Origin: Dehalococcoidia bacterium
GTDB taxonomy: Bacteria; Chloroflexota; Dehalococcoidia; Dehalococcoidales; E44-bin46
Direction: 5' to 3'
Length of the DNA: 6,209 nt
Assembly: GCA_020343755.1 (NCBI GenBank)
Contig: CP070810.1
Location: 148,365 to 154,573, forward strand
In this document: positions 1 to 4,628 of the stretch, piece after piece
Position numbering within the stretch: position 1 is the stretch's first letter
How the letters are laid out: each line of letters opens with the position of its first letter
Translations under genes and position numbers: made by a program
The notes under the pieces: model-generated
Told to the model about the DNA's origin: nothing
Database searches by the model: none
What the model saw: only the letters and a program-made list of their open reading frames with translations

Positions 1-2
1 CA

Positions 3-158
3 ATCACTCCCCCCAAACCAGTAAAACCTAATGAGCCTACCTTAGAAGTTACGGTTTCGCTTCCAAACATCATAGTAGACGTAGCAGACGAAGGACTGTC
101 TAAGGCAGACGAGGTAAGTCCATATTTAGATTATTACAGCCCGGCATCACCTTATTGA
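3..158 (+). CDS. C-terminal end of an unidentified protein (partial)
   Basis: This frame is open from the left edge to a TGA at 156-158, while the other two plus-strand frames hit stops within the first 35 bases. The visible 51 residues start with a proline/lysine-rich stretch (ITPPKPVKPNEP) that looks like a linker. A beta-prone hydrophobic patch (LEVTVSLPNIIVDV) follows, then an acidic and tyrosine-rich tail ending YLDYYSPASPY. This resembles the C-terminus of an extracellular or structural protein, but no family is recognisable and I assign no function. The start lies outside the window. The gene is co-oriented with the gene at 817 but separated from it by about 650 bp of apparently non-coding DNA. 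A chance open frame of this length is possible. Confidence 0.5.
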   Translation: MTPPKPVKPNEPTLEVTVSLPNIIVDVADEGLSKADEVSPYLDYYSPASPY

Positions 159-209
159 TGACACTCCCAACGCTCCTTAGAACACTGAATGACTGTCTTG
201 AGAGCTGGT

Positions 210-255
210 GCCTGCCAAAGAGTGGACAATTGGTTGTTGCCACTCTCCGACAGGC
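210..255. other. Long imperfect hairpin
   Basis: The arms are GCCTG (210-214)/CAGGC (251-255), AGAGTGG (219-225)/CCACTCT (240-246) and ACAA (226-229)/TTGT (234-237), closed by a TTGG loop. A symmetrical 4-nt internal loop (215-218 against 247-250) and a 2-nt bulge interrupt it. That gives 16 base pairs over 46 bases. No T-run follows, so it is not a standard intrinsic terminator. It lies 52 bp past the stop of the partial gene on the left. A perfect 10-bp palindrome, GCATATATGC, follows at 260-269. It could be a 3' RNA structure, a small RNA or a protein-binding site. Confidence 0.5.
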
Positions 256-386
256 TTAAGCATATATGCAACCGTATGCCGCATGCCCCCTTCTGCCATT
301 GCGCTCACACTCAAGAACCACCTCTTCGACGGTTACAGTGCCATTCTTTCTATCTACCCGATTCCTAAACCAGCACTACAGCAGTC

Positions 387-420
387 GTACTCCTTTTCAT
401 ATGGTTGTCAATATGGGCCG
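387..420 (-). promoter_or_regulatory. Minus-strand promoter-like repeat, copy A
   Basis: This 34-bp segment matches 2696-2729 at 27 of 34 positions, and most differences are T/C transitions. Read on the minus strand it contains a perfect -35 TTGACA (complement of 406-411). A weak -10 TACGAC (complement of 384-389) follows after a 16-bp spacer. Its sister copy stands upstream of the helix-turn-helix gene. Here no credible minus-strand gene follows, so this may be a decayed or orphan promoter, or a regulator-binding site. Confidence 0.45.
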
Positions 421-519
421 AACGTCAATAATGTAAATTTCTGACCTAGACCCGTATGAATTACACCCCATCAAGGGGGGTTAACTCTAGGTATTAAAAA
501 CCAATGCGCCTTTTAATTC

Positions 520-531
520 CTTCGTATTTGG
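520..531 (+). repeat. 12-bp box CTTCGTATTTGG, copy 1
   Basis: This is an exact copy of a 12-mer also found at 2811-2822 and 3430-3441. At the other two sites the box sits just upstream of a TTGACA -35 element. Here the equivalent position reads CTTAAAA, so a sigma-70 -35 is missing. The box also overlaps the left arm of a perfect inverted repeat, TTTGGGA (527-533)/TCCCAAA (544-550). This copy may be a regulator site without a promoter, or a decayed promoter. Confidence 0.55.
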
Positions 532-537
532 GAGCTT

Positions 538-616
538 AAAACGTCCCAAAATGTCGCCTAAAATCACCTGAAATAGCTGAAATTGAAGCTAAGAAGGCTA
601 AAATAAGCGTATAAAA
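538..616. other. Phased A-tracts, predicted bent DNA
   Basis: A-tracts lie at 538-541, 548-551, 560-563, 571-573, 580-582, 591-595 (interrupted by one G), 600-603 and 613-616. Their centres are spaced about 10.7 bp apart on average, which is the DNA helical repeat, so the bends should add up to a curved segment. Several lie within a recurring octamer of form (C/G)CT(A/G)AAAT at 557, 567, 576 and 597. This could equally be a short iteron array for a DNA-binding protein. No gene lies here. Confidence 0.5.
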
Positions 617-790
617 CGGTATATTGTCGCGCAGAATTTAATCCCTAGCCTTTAGAGTGCTGTCAAAATTGACATTAGTGGAAGCACCATCGTTTTGAGT
701 ATGGGTGCGCCTGGTTGCACTTATTTGACCCTGATAGTCCTTCTTCTTTGTTCGTCACGGATACAAATGGTTGAGCAATGGTAAACAATG

Positions 791-796
791 TATAAT
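791..796 (+). promoter_or_regulatory. Probable -10 element for the transglutaminase-like gene
   Basis: A perfect TATAAT lies 20 bp before the start codon, giving an expected leader of about 14 nt that includes the strong ribosome binding site at 806-811. A TTGAGC at 771-776 resembles a -35, but the 14-bp spacer is too short for standard sigma-70 use. The promoter may need an activator. Confidence 0.45.
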
Positions 797-816
797 GTTT
801 CCGAGAGGAGGGTGCT

Positions 817-1410
817 ATGATAAAAACTGCAGCCATTGCTGTCTTAGCTACACTGCTAACGGCATCTGTAGTATTTAATTACAGATTCACTGCCCATATC
901 GGCGAGCTTGAACAGACAATTGCAACTCAAGGGCAGACAATCACAGCCCAGCAACAGCAGATAGAACATAATAGAGAATATATGTCTCAACTTGAGGGTG
1001 ACATACTCCAGTTAGAAGATAACGTTAGCTATTTGATGTCGGAGAATGACAGTTTAAGGTCTGAAGTGTCTCAGCTTGAGGATGCTGCTGAATACTGGGA
1101 GGACGAAGCTAATACCTGGATGGAAGCCTACTATGAACTGGAGAGCCTTGGTGGGTATAGAGAATTTGGCTCTTTACGGGAACTAACAGACTGGCTCCGG
1201 GATGACCCAACTAGTGAACGCCACTATTCTTCATCTTACGACTGTGATGATTTTGCTATGGATTTGACGCTTGCTGCTATCAGGGATGGCTACTGGATTG
1301 GGCTTTACTCTGAAGAGGACCATGTTATGAACTTCACAGTTATCGGGAATAATGTCTATAGTATTGAGCCACAGACTGACCATGTTGAGCTTTGGGGCTT
1401 TGTTGATTAG
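817..1410 (+). CDS. Membrane-anchored coiled-coil protein with a transglutaminase-like cysteine protease domain
   Basis: The 197-residue product starts at an ATG with a strong AGGAGG ribosome binding site 5 bp upstream. Residues 4-20 are a hydrophobic N-terminal segment (signal anchor or uncleaved signal peptide). Residues 28-110 are rich in Q, E and L in a heptad-like pattern (ELEQTIATQG, QQQQIEHNRE, SQLEDAAEYWEDE) and are likely coiled coil. The C-terminal domain (about 113-197) has the motif YDCDDFAMDL with Cys143, then DHVMNF with His169, then IEPQTD with Glu184 or Asp188. This order fits the Cys-His-acid triad of bacterial transglutaminase-like proteases, although the Cys-to-His spacing of 26 is short. 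The likely site of action is outside the membrane, with the coiled coil as a spacer or oligomeriser. The substrate is unknown. It stands alone, convergent with the next gene. Confidence 0.7.
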   Translation: MIKTAAIAVLATLLTASVVFNYRFTAHIGELEQTIATQGQTITAQQQQIEHNREYMSQLEGDILQLEDNVSYLMSENDSLRSEVSQLEDAAEYWEDEANTWMEAYYELESLGGYREFGSLRELTDWLRDDPTSERHYSSSYDCDDFAMDLTLAAIRDGYWIGLYSEEDHVMNFTVIGNNVYSIEPQTDHVELWGFVD

Positions 1411-1593
1411 GCGTTATCTCCAGAGGTTCTACTATTAACCAGCCAAAGCTCTTAGTATCTCTCAATATCTCGCAGAGAATATTATTGTGTGTTAATTTGC
1501 GAATGTTTTAGCTTGTGTGCGTCCGGCGAGGGATTAACCTTTTGAGGCCAAACCTTCTCGTACAAATTTCGGCGAAAAGGGTTGCCGCCTCCC
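1411..1593. other. Convergent intergenic region with a possible RNA fold
   Basis: This separates two genes that end towards each other. A possible stem pairs GAGGC (1545-1549) with GCCTC and AACC with GGTT nearer the loop, with AACCTTTT/AAAAGGGTT as an alternative pairing. Neither is followed by a T-run on either strand, so a standard intrinsic terminator is not supported. Nothing else was seen. Confidence 0.25.
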
Positions 1594-2217
1594 CTACGGT
1601 AGCCCTCTCTTAGTTTCAATTTGTTTCATTATGTCCGACTTTAATACTTCGGGTTGTTCGATATCCTTGAATACCCACGCAAACTCTTTGGGCCTAGGCC
1701 TATCCCAAGGGTTTTGTTGGGCATAGTTCTCAACTCCCTGCAATGCAAGCTGAGCCATGATGAAGCTGCGAAGGCCAACGAGAGACATACCAACAAAACT
1801 CGTTTCGACATGCCCAACGGTATTTTTCGGGTCCGTGCTAACCCGGACTTTATCAACTGACGTATATACCTCCCCGTTTCTCCAAATTTTCACAACTTTT
1901 TGAGTGCCAAATTTAAAGGAATACTCCCGGAATGTTACTGAGAGTTTCTTCGGCTCGAACCACGCTTTCTTCACCTCACAGCTAACTACATCATCTAAAT
2001 AGCCCATATAGGCGACCGGTATTATCTCCTCACCAGACTTAAATTTTCCAGTGATAATCAGCCTTCGATTGGTGAGAAGTAGGAAGTCTTCTTCAATTTG
2101 TAATCTATGGAGCGTACTGCTAGAAAGTTTTACTCCCTCAACCCTTCTCACCTCCTTCTCGCCCTTTTCCAATTTCACAGGAATGGGAGTCTGTTTGTTT
2201 GCCATTTTATCGGTCAT
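1594..2217 (-). CDS. Bacterial PH-like domain protein
   Basis: The 207-residue protein starts at ATG 2217 with GAGGTG (2222-2227) 4 bp upstream; a second in-frame Met at residue 5 is possible. Residues about 20-105 look like a bacterial PH/GRAM-like fold. The typical core reads LLLTNRRLIITGKFKSGEE (47-64), followed by alternating hydrophobic strands (IIPVAYMGYLDDVVSCEV, LSVTFREYSFKF). The C-terminal part has a helical, hydrophobic stretch (about 138-162) and a charged tail ending KQIETKRGLP. No signal peptide or clear transmembrane segment is visible, so it is probably cytoplasmic or peripherally membrane-bound. Families of this type have no established single function and I assign none. It lies 62 bp downstream of the helix-turn-helix gene on the same strand and may be co-transcribed with it. 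Confidence 0.6.
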   Translation of the reverse strand: MTDKMANKQTPIPVKLEKGEKEVRRVEGVKLSSSTLHRLQIEEDFLLLTNRRLIITGKFKSGEEIIPVAYMGYLDDVVSCEVKKAWFEPKKLSVTFREYSFKFGTQKVVKIWRNGEVYTSVDKVRVSTDPKNTVGHVETSFVGMSLVGLRSFIMAQLALQGVENYAQQNPWDRPRPKEFAWVFKDIEQPEVLKSDIMKQIETKRGLP

Positions 2218-2227
2218 CTTTCACCTC

Positions 2228-2240
2228 ATGTATTATACAT
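2228..2240. promoter_or_regulatory. 13-bp palindrome containing a -10-like TATAAT
   Basis: ATGTAT-T-ATACAT is a perfect palindrome centred on 2234. On the minus strand it contains TATAAT (complement of 2232-2237), just upstream of the PH-like gene. A start point from this -10 would fall inside the ribosome binding site, so it is more plausible as an operator than as the main promoter. Confidence 0.3.
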
Positions 2241-2279
2241 ACTTGGTCAGCTATTATTTTCAGCTTTTCTTCGATGCCC

Positions 2280-2606
2280 TCACCTCATCCGTTCCTTGTC
2301 CATGATGGCTCTAATCTTCGCCAGTTCACTACCTGGATAGTACACCGGGCCCTGCTTCAATCCACTGTGTATCGGAGAAATCAAGCCCTTGCGCTCTAAT
2401 CCGGTTAAGAACGCACCACAGCAACCCAGCAATGCCGCTGCCTCTTTCTGGTTGAGCATCGGAGCTCTGGTTGGGAGGTTATGACTGGCTAAGACAGCAC
2501 GGATTCGCTCCCGGGATAAACCAAAGCGCCTGCCAATCTCAGCCATCCCAATACCTTGACTAATAAGGGCTTCTATTTCTGCTCCGTGAGCTTGCCATAC
2601 ACCCAT
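2280..2606 (-). CDS. Two-part helix-turn-helix DNA-binding protein, candidate element regulator or excisionase
   Basis: I choose ATG 2606 (108 residues) over the in-frame GTG at 2618. A GGAAGGTG ribosome binding site lies about 9 bp before the ATG, whereas it would overlap or crowd the GTG. Residues 10-41 form a helix-turn-helix (IEALISQGIGMAEIGRRFGL, then SRERIRAVLASH), similar to sigma region 4 or resolvase-type HTHs. Residues 50-105 look like a second, MerR/excisionase-like winged unit (LNQKEAAALLGC, LERKGLISPI, VYYPGSELAKIRAIM). The protein is small and basic, with no ligand or enzymatic domain. In a mobile element this fits a transcriptional regulator or recombination directionality factor. 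The promoter upstream is a member of a repeated family, so the protein may regulate itself and the related promoters; that is inference. Confidence 0.65.
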   Translation of the reverse strand: MGVWQAHGAEIEALISQGIGMAEIGRRFGLSRERIRAVLASHNLPTRAPMLNQKEAAALLGCCGAFLTGLERKGLISPIHSGLKQGPVYYPGSELAKIRAIMDKERMR

Positions 2607-2695
2607 CTGCCGTGTCACCTTCCTTCGAGCAGATTCAGAGCCTACTGTTTTCTAAATATTTTACCCTAGTGTTGGCATGTGCCCGTACTTTAAGT

Positions 2696-2729
2696 GTACT
2701 CCTTCTTACACGATTGTCAATATGCGCTG
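2696..2729 (-). promoter_or_regulatory. Minus-strand promoter repeat, copy B, for the helix-turn-helix gene
   Basis: On the minus strand a perfect -35 TTGACA (complement of 2715-2720) is followed by a 16-bp spacer and a -10 TACACT (complement of 2693-2698). The segment matches 387-420 at 27 of 34 positions, including the -35 and flanking bases. The leader to ATG 2606 is about 80 nt. Placement fits transcription of the helix-turn-helix gene and possibly the PH-like gene. Confidence 0.6.
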
Positions 2730-2810
2730 TTAAGCTTAAATGTTTTCTGGGTGAATTTGTTGTCTTGAGGTTAATCCATAAGCAATCACAGTTTTTCTTT
2801 CTAAAGTGGC

Positions 2811-2858
2811 CTTCGTATTTGGAGGTTTTGACAGACGTTAGAGCTTTTGGACTATAAT
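2811..2858 (+). promoter_or_regulatory. Promoter of the SnoaL-like gene with upstream 12-bp box
   Basis: The box CTTCGTATTTGG (2811-2822) is followed by a perfect -35 TTGACA (2828-2833) and a perfect -10 TATAAT (2853-2858). The 19-bp spacer is longer than ideal. The same box, in the same position relative to the -35 within 1 bp, precedes the promoter at 3446. A further shared block lies at 2754-2780. A long spacer plus a conserved upstream box suggests activator control. Confidence 0.6.
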
Positions 2859-2898
2859 ATGACACTGCGGCGAATGACAAATAAGGAGGACTATTTCA

Positions 2899-3312
2899 AT
2901 GTCAATAGAACAAAACAAAGCTATCATGCGTCGTTACGTTGAGGAAGTATGGAATCGAGGTAATATATCAGTCATAAACGAATTTGTTGCTCCCAATCAT
3001 GTGGGCCATCGCCCAGGGAAGGATATTAAAGGACTCGTAGAATTCAAAGACTGGGTTACTTCAAACAGGAATGCATTTCCCGACCTCCATTTTGAAATAC
3101 AGAGTCAAATTGCCGAAGAAGATATGGTAGTTACTACATGGACATTAACTGGGACACATCAGGGAGAATTCATGGGAATTGCTGCTACTGGCAAAAAGTT
3201 CACCGGCCCTGGTGTTTCAATTTACCGTCTGAGTGAGGGTAAGCTGGTAGAAAGCTGGGGTTATTGGGACCGACTATCAGTCTTACAGCAGGTTGGAGTG
3301 ATACAAATATAG
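2899..3312 (+). CDS. SnoaL-like ester cyclase family protein
   Basis: The 137-residue protein starts at ATG 2899, with AAGGAGGA (2883-2890) 8 bp upstream. The sequence follows the SnoaL-like/ester cyclase pattern (NTF2-like cone fold) along its whole length. The N-terminal helix is NKAIMRRYVEEVWNRGN; then VAPNHVGHRPG, FPDLHFEI (60-67), WTLTGTHQGEFMGI (81-94) and ATGKKFTGPGVSIYRLSEGK follow. It ends with ESWGYWDRLSVLQQVGV. Length is normal for the family. Characterised relatives cyclise polyketide esters, but most genomic members, often annotated only as ester cyclase, have unknown substrates, and no polyketide genes are present here. The likely location is cytoplasmic. It is a single gene with its own promoter. 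Confidence 0.8.
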   Translation: MSIEQNKAIMRRYVEEVWNRGNISVINEFVAPNHVGHRPGKDIKGLVEFKDWVTSNRNAFPDLHFEIQSQIAEEDMVVTTWTLTGTHQGEFMGIAATGKKFTGPGVSIYRLSEGKLVESWGYWDRLSVLQQVGVIQI

Positions 3313-3331
3313 CTATTGCTCCGATAACGGT

Positions 3332-3360
3332 GCCTTGTAGAACTTAAGGCTATCATTAAA
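3332..3360 (+). repeat. 29-bp non-coding repeat, copy 1
   Basis: This matches 4099-4127 at 24 of 29 positions without gaps. Both copies are intergenic. In this copy GCCTT (3332-3336) can pair with AAGGC (3346-3350) to form a short hairpin after the SnoaL-like gene, but the second copy lost the pairing. Confidence 0.5.
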
Positions 3361-3429
3361 TCTCCCCATCCCAATTTGCTGTCTGAGAGTTAAGCCATAC
3401 GGTTTAGAGAGATTCTAACTCATGGAAGG

Positions 3430-3474
3430 CTTCGTATTTGGGGTATTGACAACCTTTTGAGACAAGACTATATT
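3430..3474 (+). promoter_or_regulatory. Promoter of the 77-aa gene with upstream 12-bp box
   Basis: The box CTTCGTATTTGG (3430-3441) precedes a perfect -35 TTGACA (3446-3451), a 17-bp spacer and a -10 TATATT (3469-3474). The upstream block 3373-3399 matches 2754-2780 and stands at the same distance from the box as in the SnoaL promoter. The expected leader is about 110 nt, and no known riboswitch was recognised in it. Confidence 0.65.
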
Positions 3475-3591
3475 CAAGCCATAACCTTGTACAAAAATGG
3501 GCGGTTAGCAGCTTTCGTCTTGCACGTGCCCCCCATTGGTGATATCATTATAAGCTAATGCTTTATCCGTCCAAGGAAAGGAGTAGCAAGT

Positions 3592-3825
3592 ATGGCTGAG
3601 CCAATGGATAAGACAAGGGAGGAGTGGCTGCGTGAGTTGCTTCAGGGCGCTGAGATGCCACATGAGGGACATCAGTATCACCTGTGCTACCTGCACAACA
3701 CCGGATTCTTAAAGAACAACCTAGAAACCTACAAGGAGTTGGTAAAGAATCCAAAGTTCGTCTGTACCGTTTGCGGCCGTGTCGCGGAAAGAGCAGAAAA
3801 CCTCTGCGGAGCCAGTAAGCTTTGA
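3592..3825 (+). CDS. Small Cys/His-rich protein, likely zinc-binding, unknown function
   Basis: The 77-residue protein starts at ATG 3592, with AAAGGAG (3577-3583) 8 bp upstream and a good promoter further up. I do not recognise the family. The N-terminus is a charged amphipathic helix (MDKTREEWLRELLQGA). The centre contains HEGHQYHLCYLH, and the C-terminal half has CTVCGRVAERAENLC. A plausible metal site is C32-x2-H35 with C58-x2-C61, that is C-x2-H-x22-C-x2-C, with H24, H27, H30 and C72 nearby. No signal peptide is present. Small zinc-finger proteins of this kind are common in mobile elements as regulators or protein-protein adaptors, but nothing in the sequence shows which. It is likely monocistronic. 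Confidence 0.65.
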   Translation: MAEPMDKTREEWLRELLQGAEMPHEGHQYHLCYLHNTGFLKNNLETYKELVKNPKFVCTVCGRVAERAENLCGASKL

Positions 3826-3826
3826 C

Positions 3827-3885
3827 TTAGCCCATAAGAGTGAGCCAACTCATCGGGGGTGGCAGGTGAAGTTAGCATGGGCTAA
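3827..3885. repeat. Inverted repeat TTAGCCCAT / ATGGGCTAA
   Basis: Perfect 9-bp arms (3827-3835 and 3877-3885) enclose 41 bp, which itself contains a short hairpin TGAG-CCAA-CTCA. It begins 2 bp after the stop codon of the 77-aa gene. No T-run follows on the plus strand, so it may be an RNA 3' structure rather than an intrinsic terminator. Confidence 0.45.
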
Positions 3886-4098
3886 AACTGTATGAATGCC
3901 CCAATGCTATCGTTAGTCTCAATATTTCTCGGAGTGACCTACGGGAAGAAACAGACAATGTAATGGGGTTGACCACCTTTCTTGATTTAGTGCGTACAGC
4001 AGTAGCTAACTAGTATATATAAGAGGCTTCGCATAGGTAATGGCTCGATGACTTTACTTGGGTGAAGAGGCTAACTAGCCCTATTTTATGACAATGAA

Positions 4099-4127
4099 GC
4101 CTTATAGAACTTCAAACTGTCATTAAA
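4099..4127 (+). repeat. 29-bp non-coding repeat, copy 2
   Basis: This is the partner of 3332-3360, with 24 of 29 identical and the same orientation. It lies in the gene-free stretch before the end of the monooxygenase-like gene. The function is unknown. Confidence 0.5.
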
Positions 4128-4217
4128 GCTTACAGACCTCGTATATCGCTGCGCCATCCCTAGGCTTTCCCATCTGCATCTCTTCGCTAAAATACAACCT
4201 TTGTAACGTACCTAGGT

Positions 4218-4517
4218 CTAATCAAACTCAACTAATTCGTATTCCTCGAGTATGACATCGCCCTCTATGTATTTCGGTAACTCGGCCAACAACTCCTTGA
4301 TATATGGTTTTGACCTATGGGTTACCTCCCAATCCTTCCTATCTCTGTATCGTTCATAGAGCAGTATCTCAGCTGAATCGTCGATTTTGTGGTGCAAATC
4401 GTAAATCAAAAGGTTTTTTTCCTCTTTATGCGCATTCACACGTGCTTTCTTAAACAGCTCTTCCAATTCTCTCTCTTTGCCTTTCGTTACCCTGAATCTA
4501 ACGACTAACACAAACAT
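4218..4517 (-). CDS. Antibiotic biosynthesis monooxygenase (ABM/YgiN-like) domain protein
   Basis: The 99-residue protein starts at ATG 4517, with AAGGAG (complement of 4525-4530) 7 bp upstream. It spans a single ABM ferredoxin-like domain: first strand FVLVVRFRV, helix KERELEELFKKARVNAHKEE, then NLLIYDLHHKIDDSAEILLYERYRD (35-59), the helix with His67 in WEVTHRSKPYIKELL, and the last strand near the C-terminus. Length is typical. Characterised relatives are cofactor-independent quinone or polyketide oxygenases acting as dimers; most members have unknown substrates, and none can be inferred here. It is probably a cytoplasmic dimer. It has its own likely promoter in the gap after the recombinase gene. 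The resemblance to the family's NL-YDLH and LLYE-Y-D motifs is strong. Confidence 0.8.
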   Translation of the reverse strand: MFVLVVRFRVTKGKERELEELFKKARVNAHKEEKNLLIYDLHHKIDDSAEILLYERYRDRKDWEVTHRSKPYIKELLAELPKYIEGDVILEEYELVEFD

Positions 4518-4552
4518 CTTTCAGCTCCTTCATCAATAGTTGTTTTGATGTC

Positions 4553-4581
4553 ATTTTATGCGGAGCAGTTTACAGAAGCAA
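4553..4581 (-). promoter_or_regulatory. Probable promoter of the ABM-like gene
   Basis: On the minus strand, TTGCTT (complement of 4576-4581) is followed by a 17-bp spacer and TAAAAT (complement of 4553-4558). The -10 matches consensus at five of six positions; the -35 is weaker. It lies 36 bp upstream of the start codon, between the recombinase gene and the ABM-like gene. Confidence 0.45.
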
Positions 4582-4594
4582 GCCTAAACCGCAT
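4556..4594 (-). CDS. Possible 12-codon leader or remnant ORF
   Basis: The ATG at 4594 has an excellent GGAGGTG ribosome binding site 3 bp upstream. The frame encodes MRFRLASVNCSA and ends with TAA at 4556-4558. It lies between the recombinase and the ABM-like gene. It may be a leader peptide for transcripts coming from the recombinase gene, the start of a deleted gene, or chance. There is no sequence family. Confidence 0.25.
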   Translation of the reverse strand: MRFRLASVNCSA

Positions 4595-4628
4595 ATTCAC
4601 CTCCGATGAGAAATCCTCAAGACAACAC

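Larger units (their letters stand above)
159..816. other. Gene-poor region with hairpins, phased A-tracts and promoter-like repeats
   Basis: No convincing coding region was found on either strand. A 78-codon GTG-start frame (208-444, +) has no ribosome binding site, resembles nothing known and runs through a long perfect-armed hairpin, so I do not call it. The stretch contains a hairpin at 210-255, a minus-strand promoter-like repeat at 387-420, a 12-bp box at 520-531 and an inverted repeat at 527-550. It also holds eight A-tracts phased at about 10-11 bp (538-616) and a palindrome at 661-674. The density of such signals suggests a control region, for example replication, partition or transcription control of the element. 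The exact role is unknown. Confidence 0.5.
3826..4217. other. Gene-free stretch with repeats
   Basis: No supported gene was found. A 23-codon plus-strand frame at 3892-3963 has no ribosome binding site. The stretch holds a long-range inverted repeat just after the 77-aa gene (3827-3835/3877-3885) and the direct repeat GCTAACTAG at 4005-4013 and 4070-4078. The second of these lies inside the palindrome GGCTA-AC-TAGCC (4069-4080). Copy 2 of the 29-bp repeat is at 4099-4127. It may be remnant DNA of lost genes or a 3' regulatory area. Confidence 0.45.

Noticed and set aside
297..375. Short minus-strand frame downstream of promoter copy A, with protein-like text (NGTVTVEEVVLECERNG)
   Set aside because: It is only about 40 codons between stops, with no start codon or ribosome binding site in a usable place. 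It may be a relic of a lost gene but cannot be supported.
208..444. 78-codon plus-strand open frame
   Set aside because: It uses a GTG start with no ribosome binding site, matches no family I know, and runs through the perfect-armed hairpin and the minus-strand promoter repeat. The composition does not look like a protein.
466..478. CCCC-ATCAA-GGGG hairpin as an intrinsic terminator
   Set aside because: It has only four pairs and no T-run on either side.
2051..2399. Overlapping plus-strand frames across the start of the PH-like gene and the end of the helix-turn-helix gene
   Set aside because: They are antisense to two supported genes, mutually overlapping in several frames, and without start signals.
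2635..2880. Opposing 81-codon frames in the divergent intergenic region
   Set aside because: Both strands are open over the same stretch, and it contains two good promoters and repeat blocks, so it is better read as regulatory DNA.
3892..3963. 23-codon plus-strand frame with a hydrophobic middle
   Set aside because: It has no ribosome binding site or promoter, and the length is within chance.
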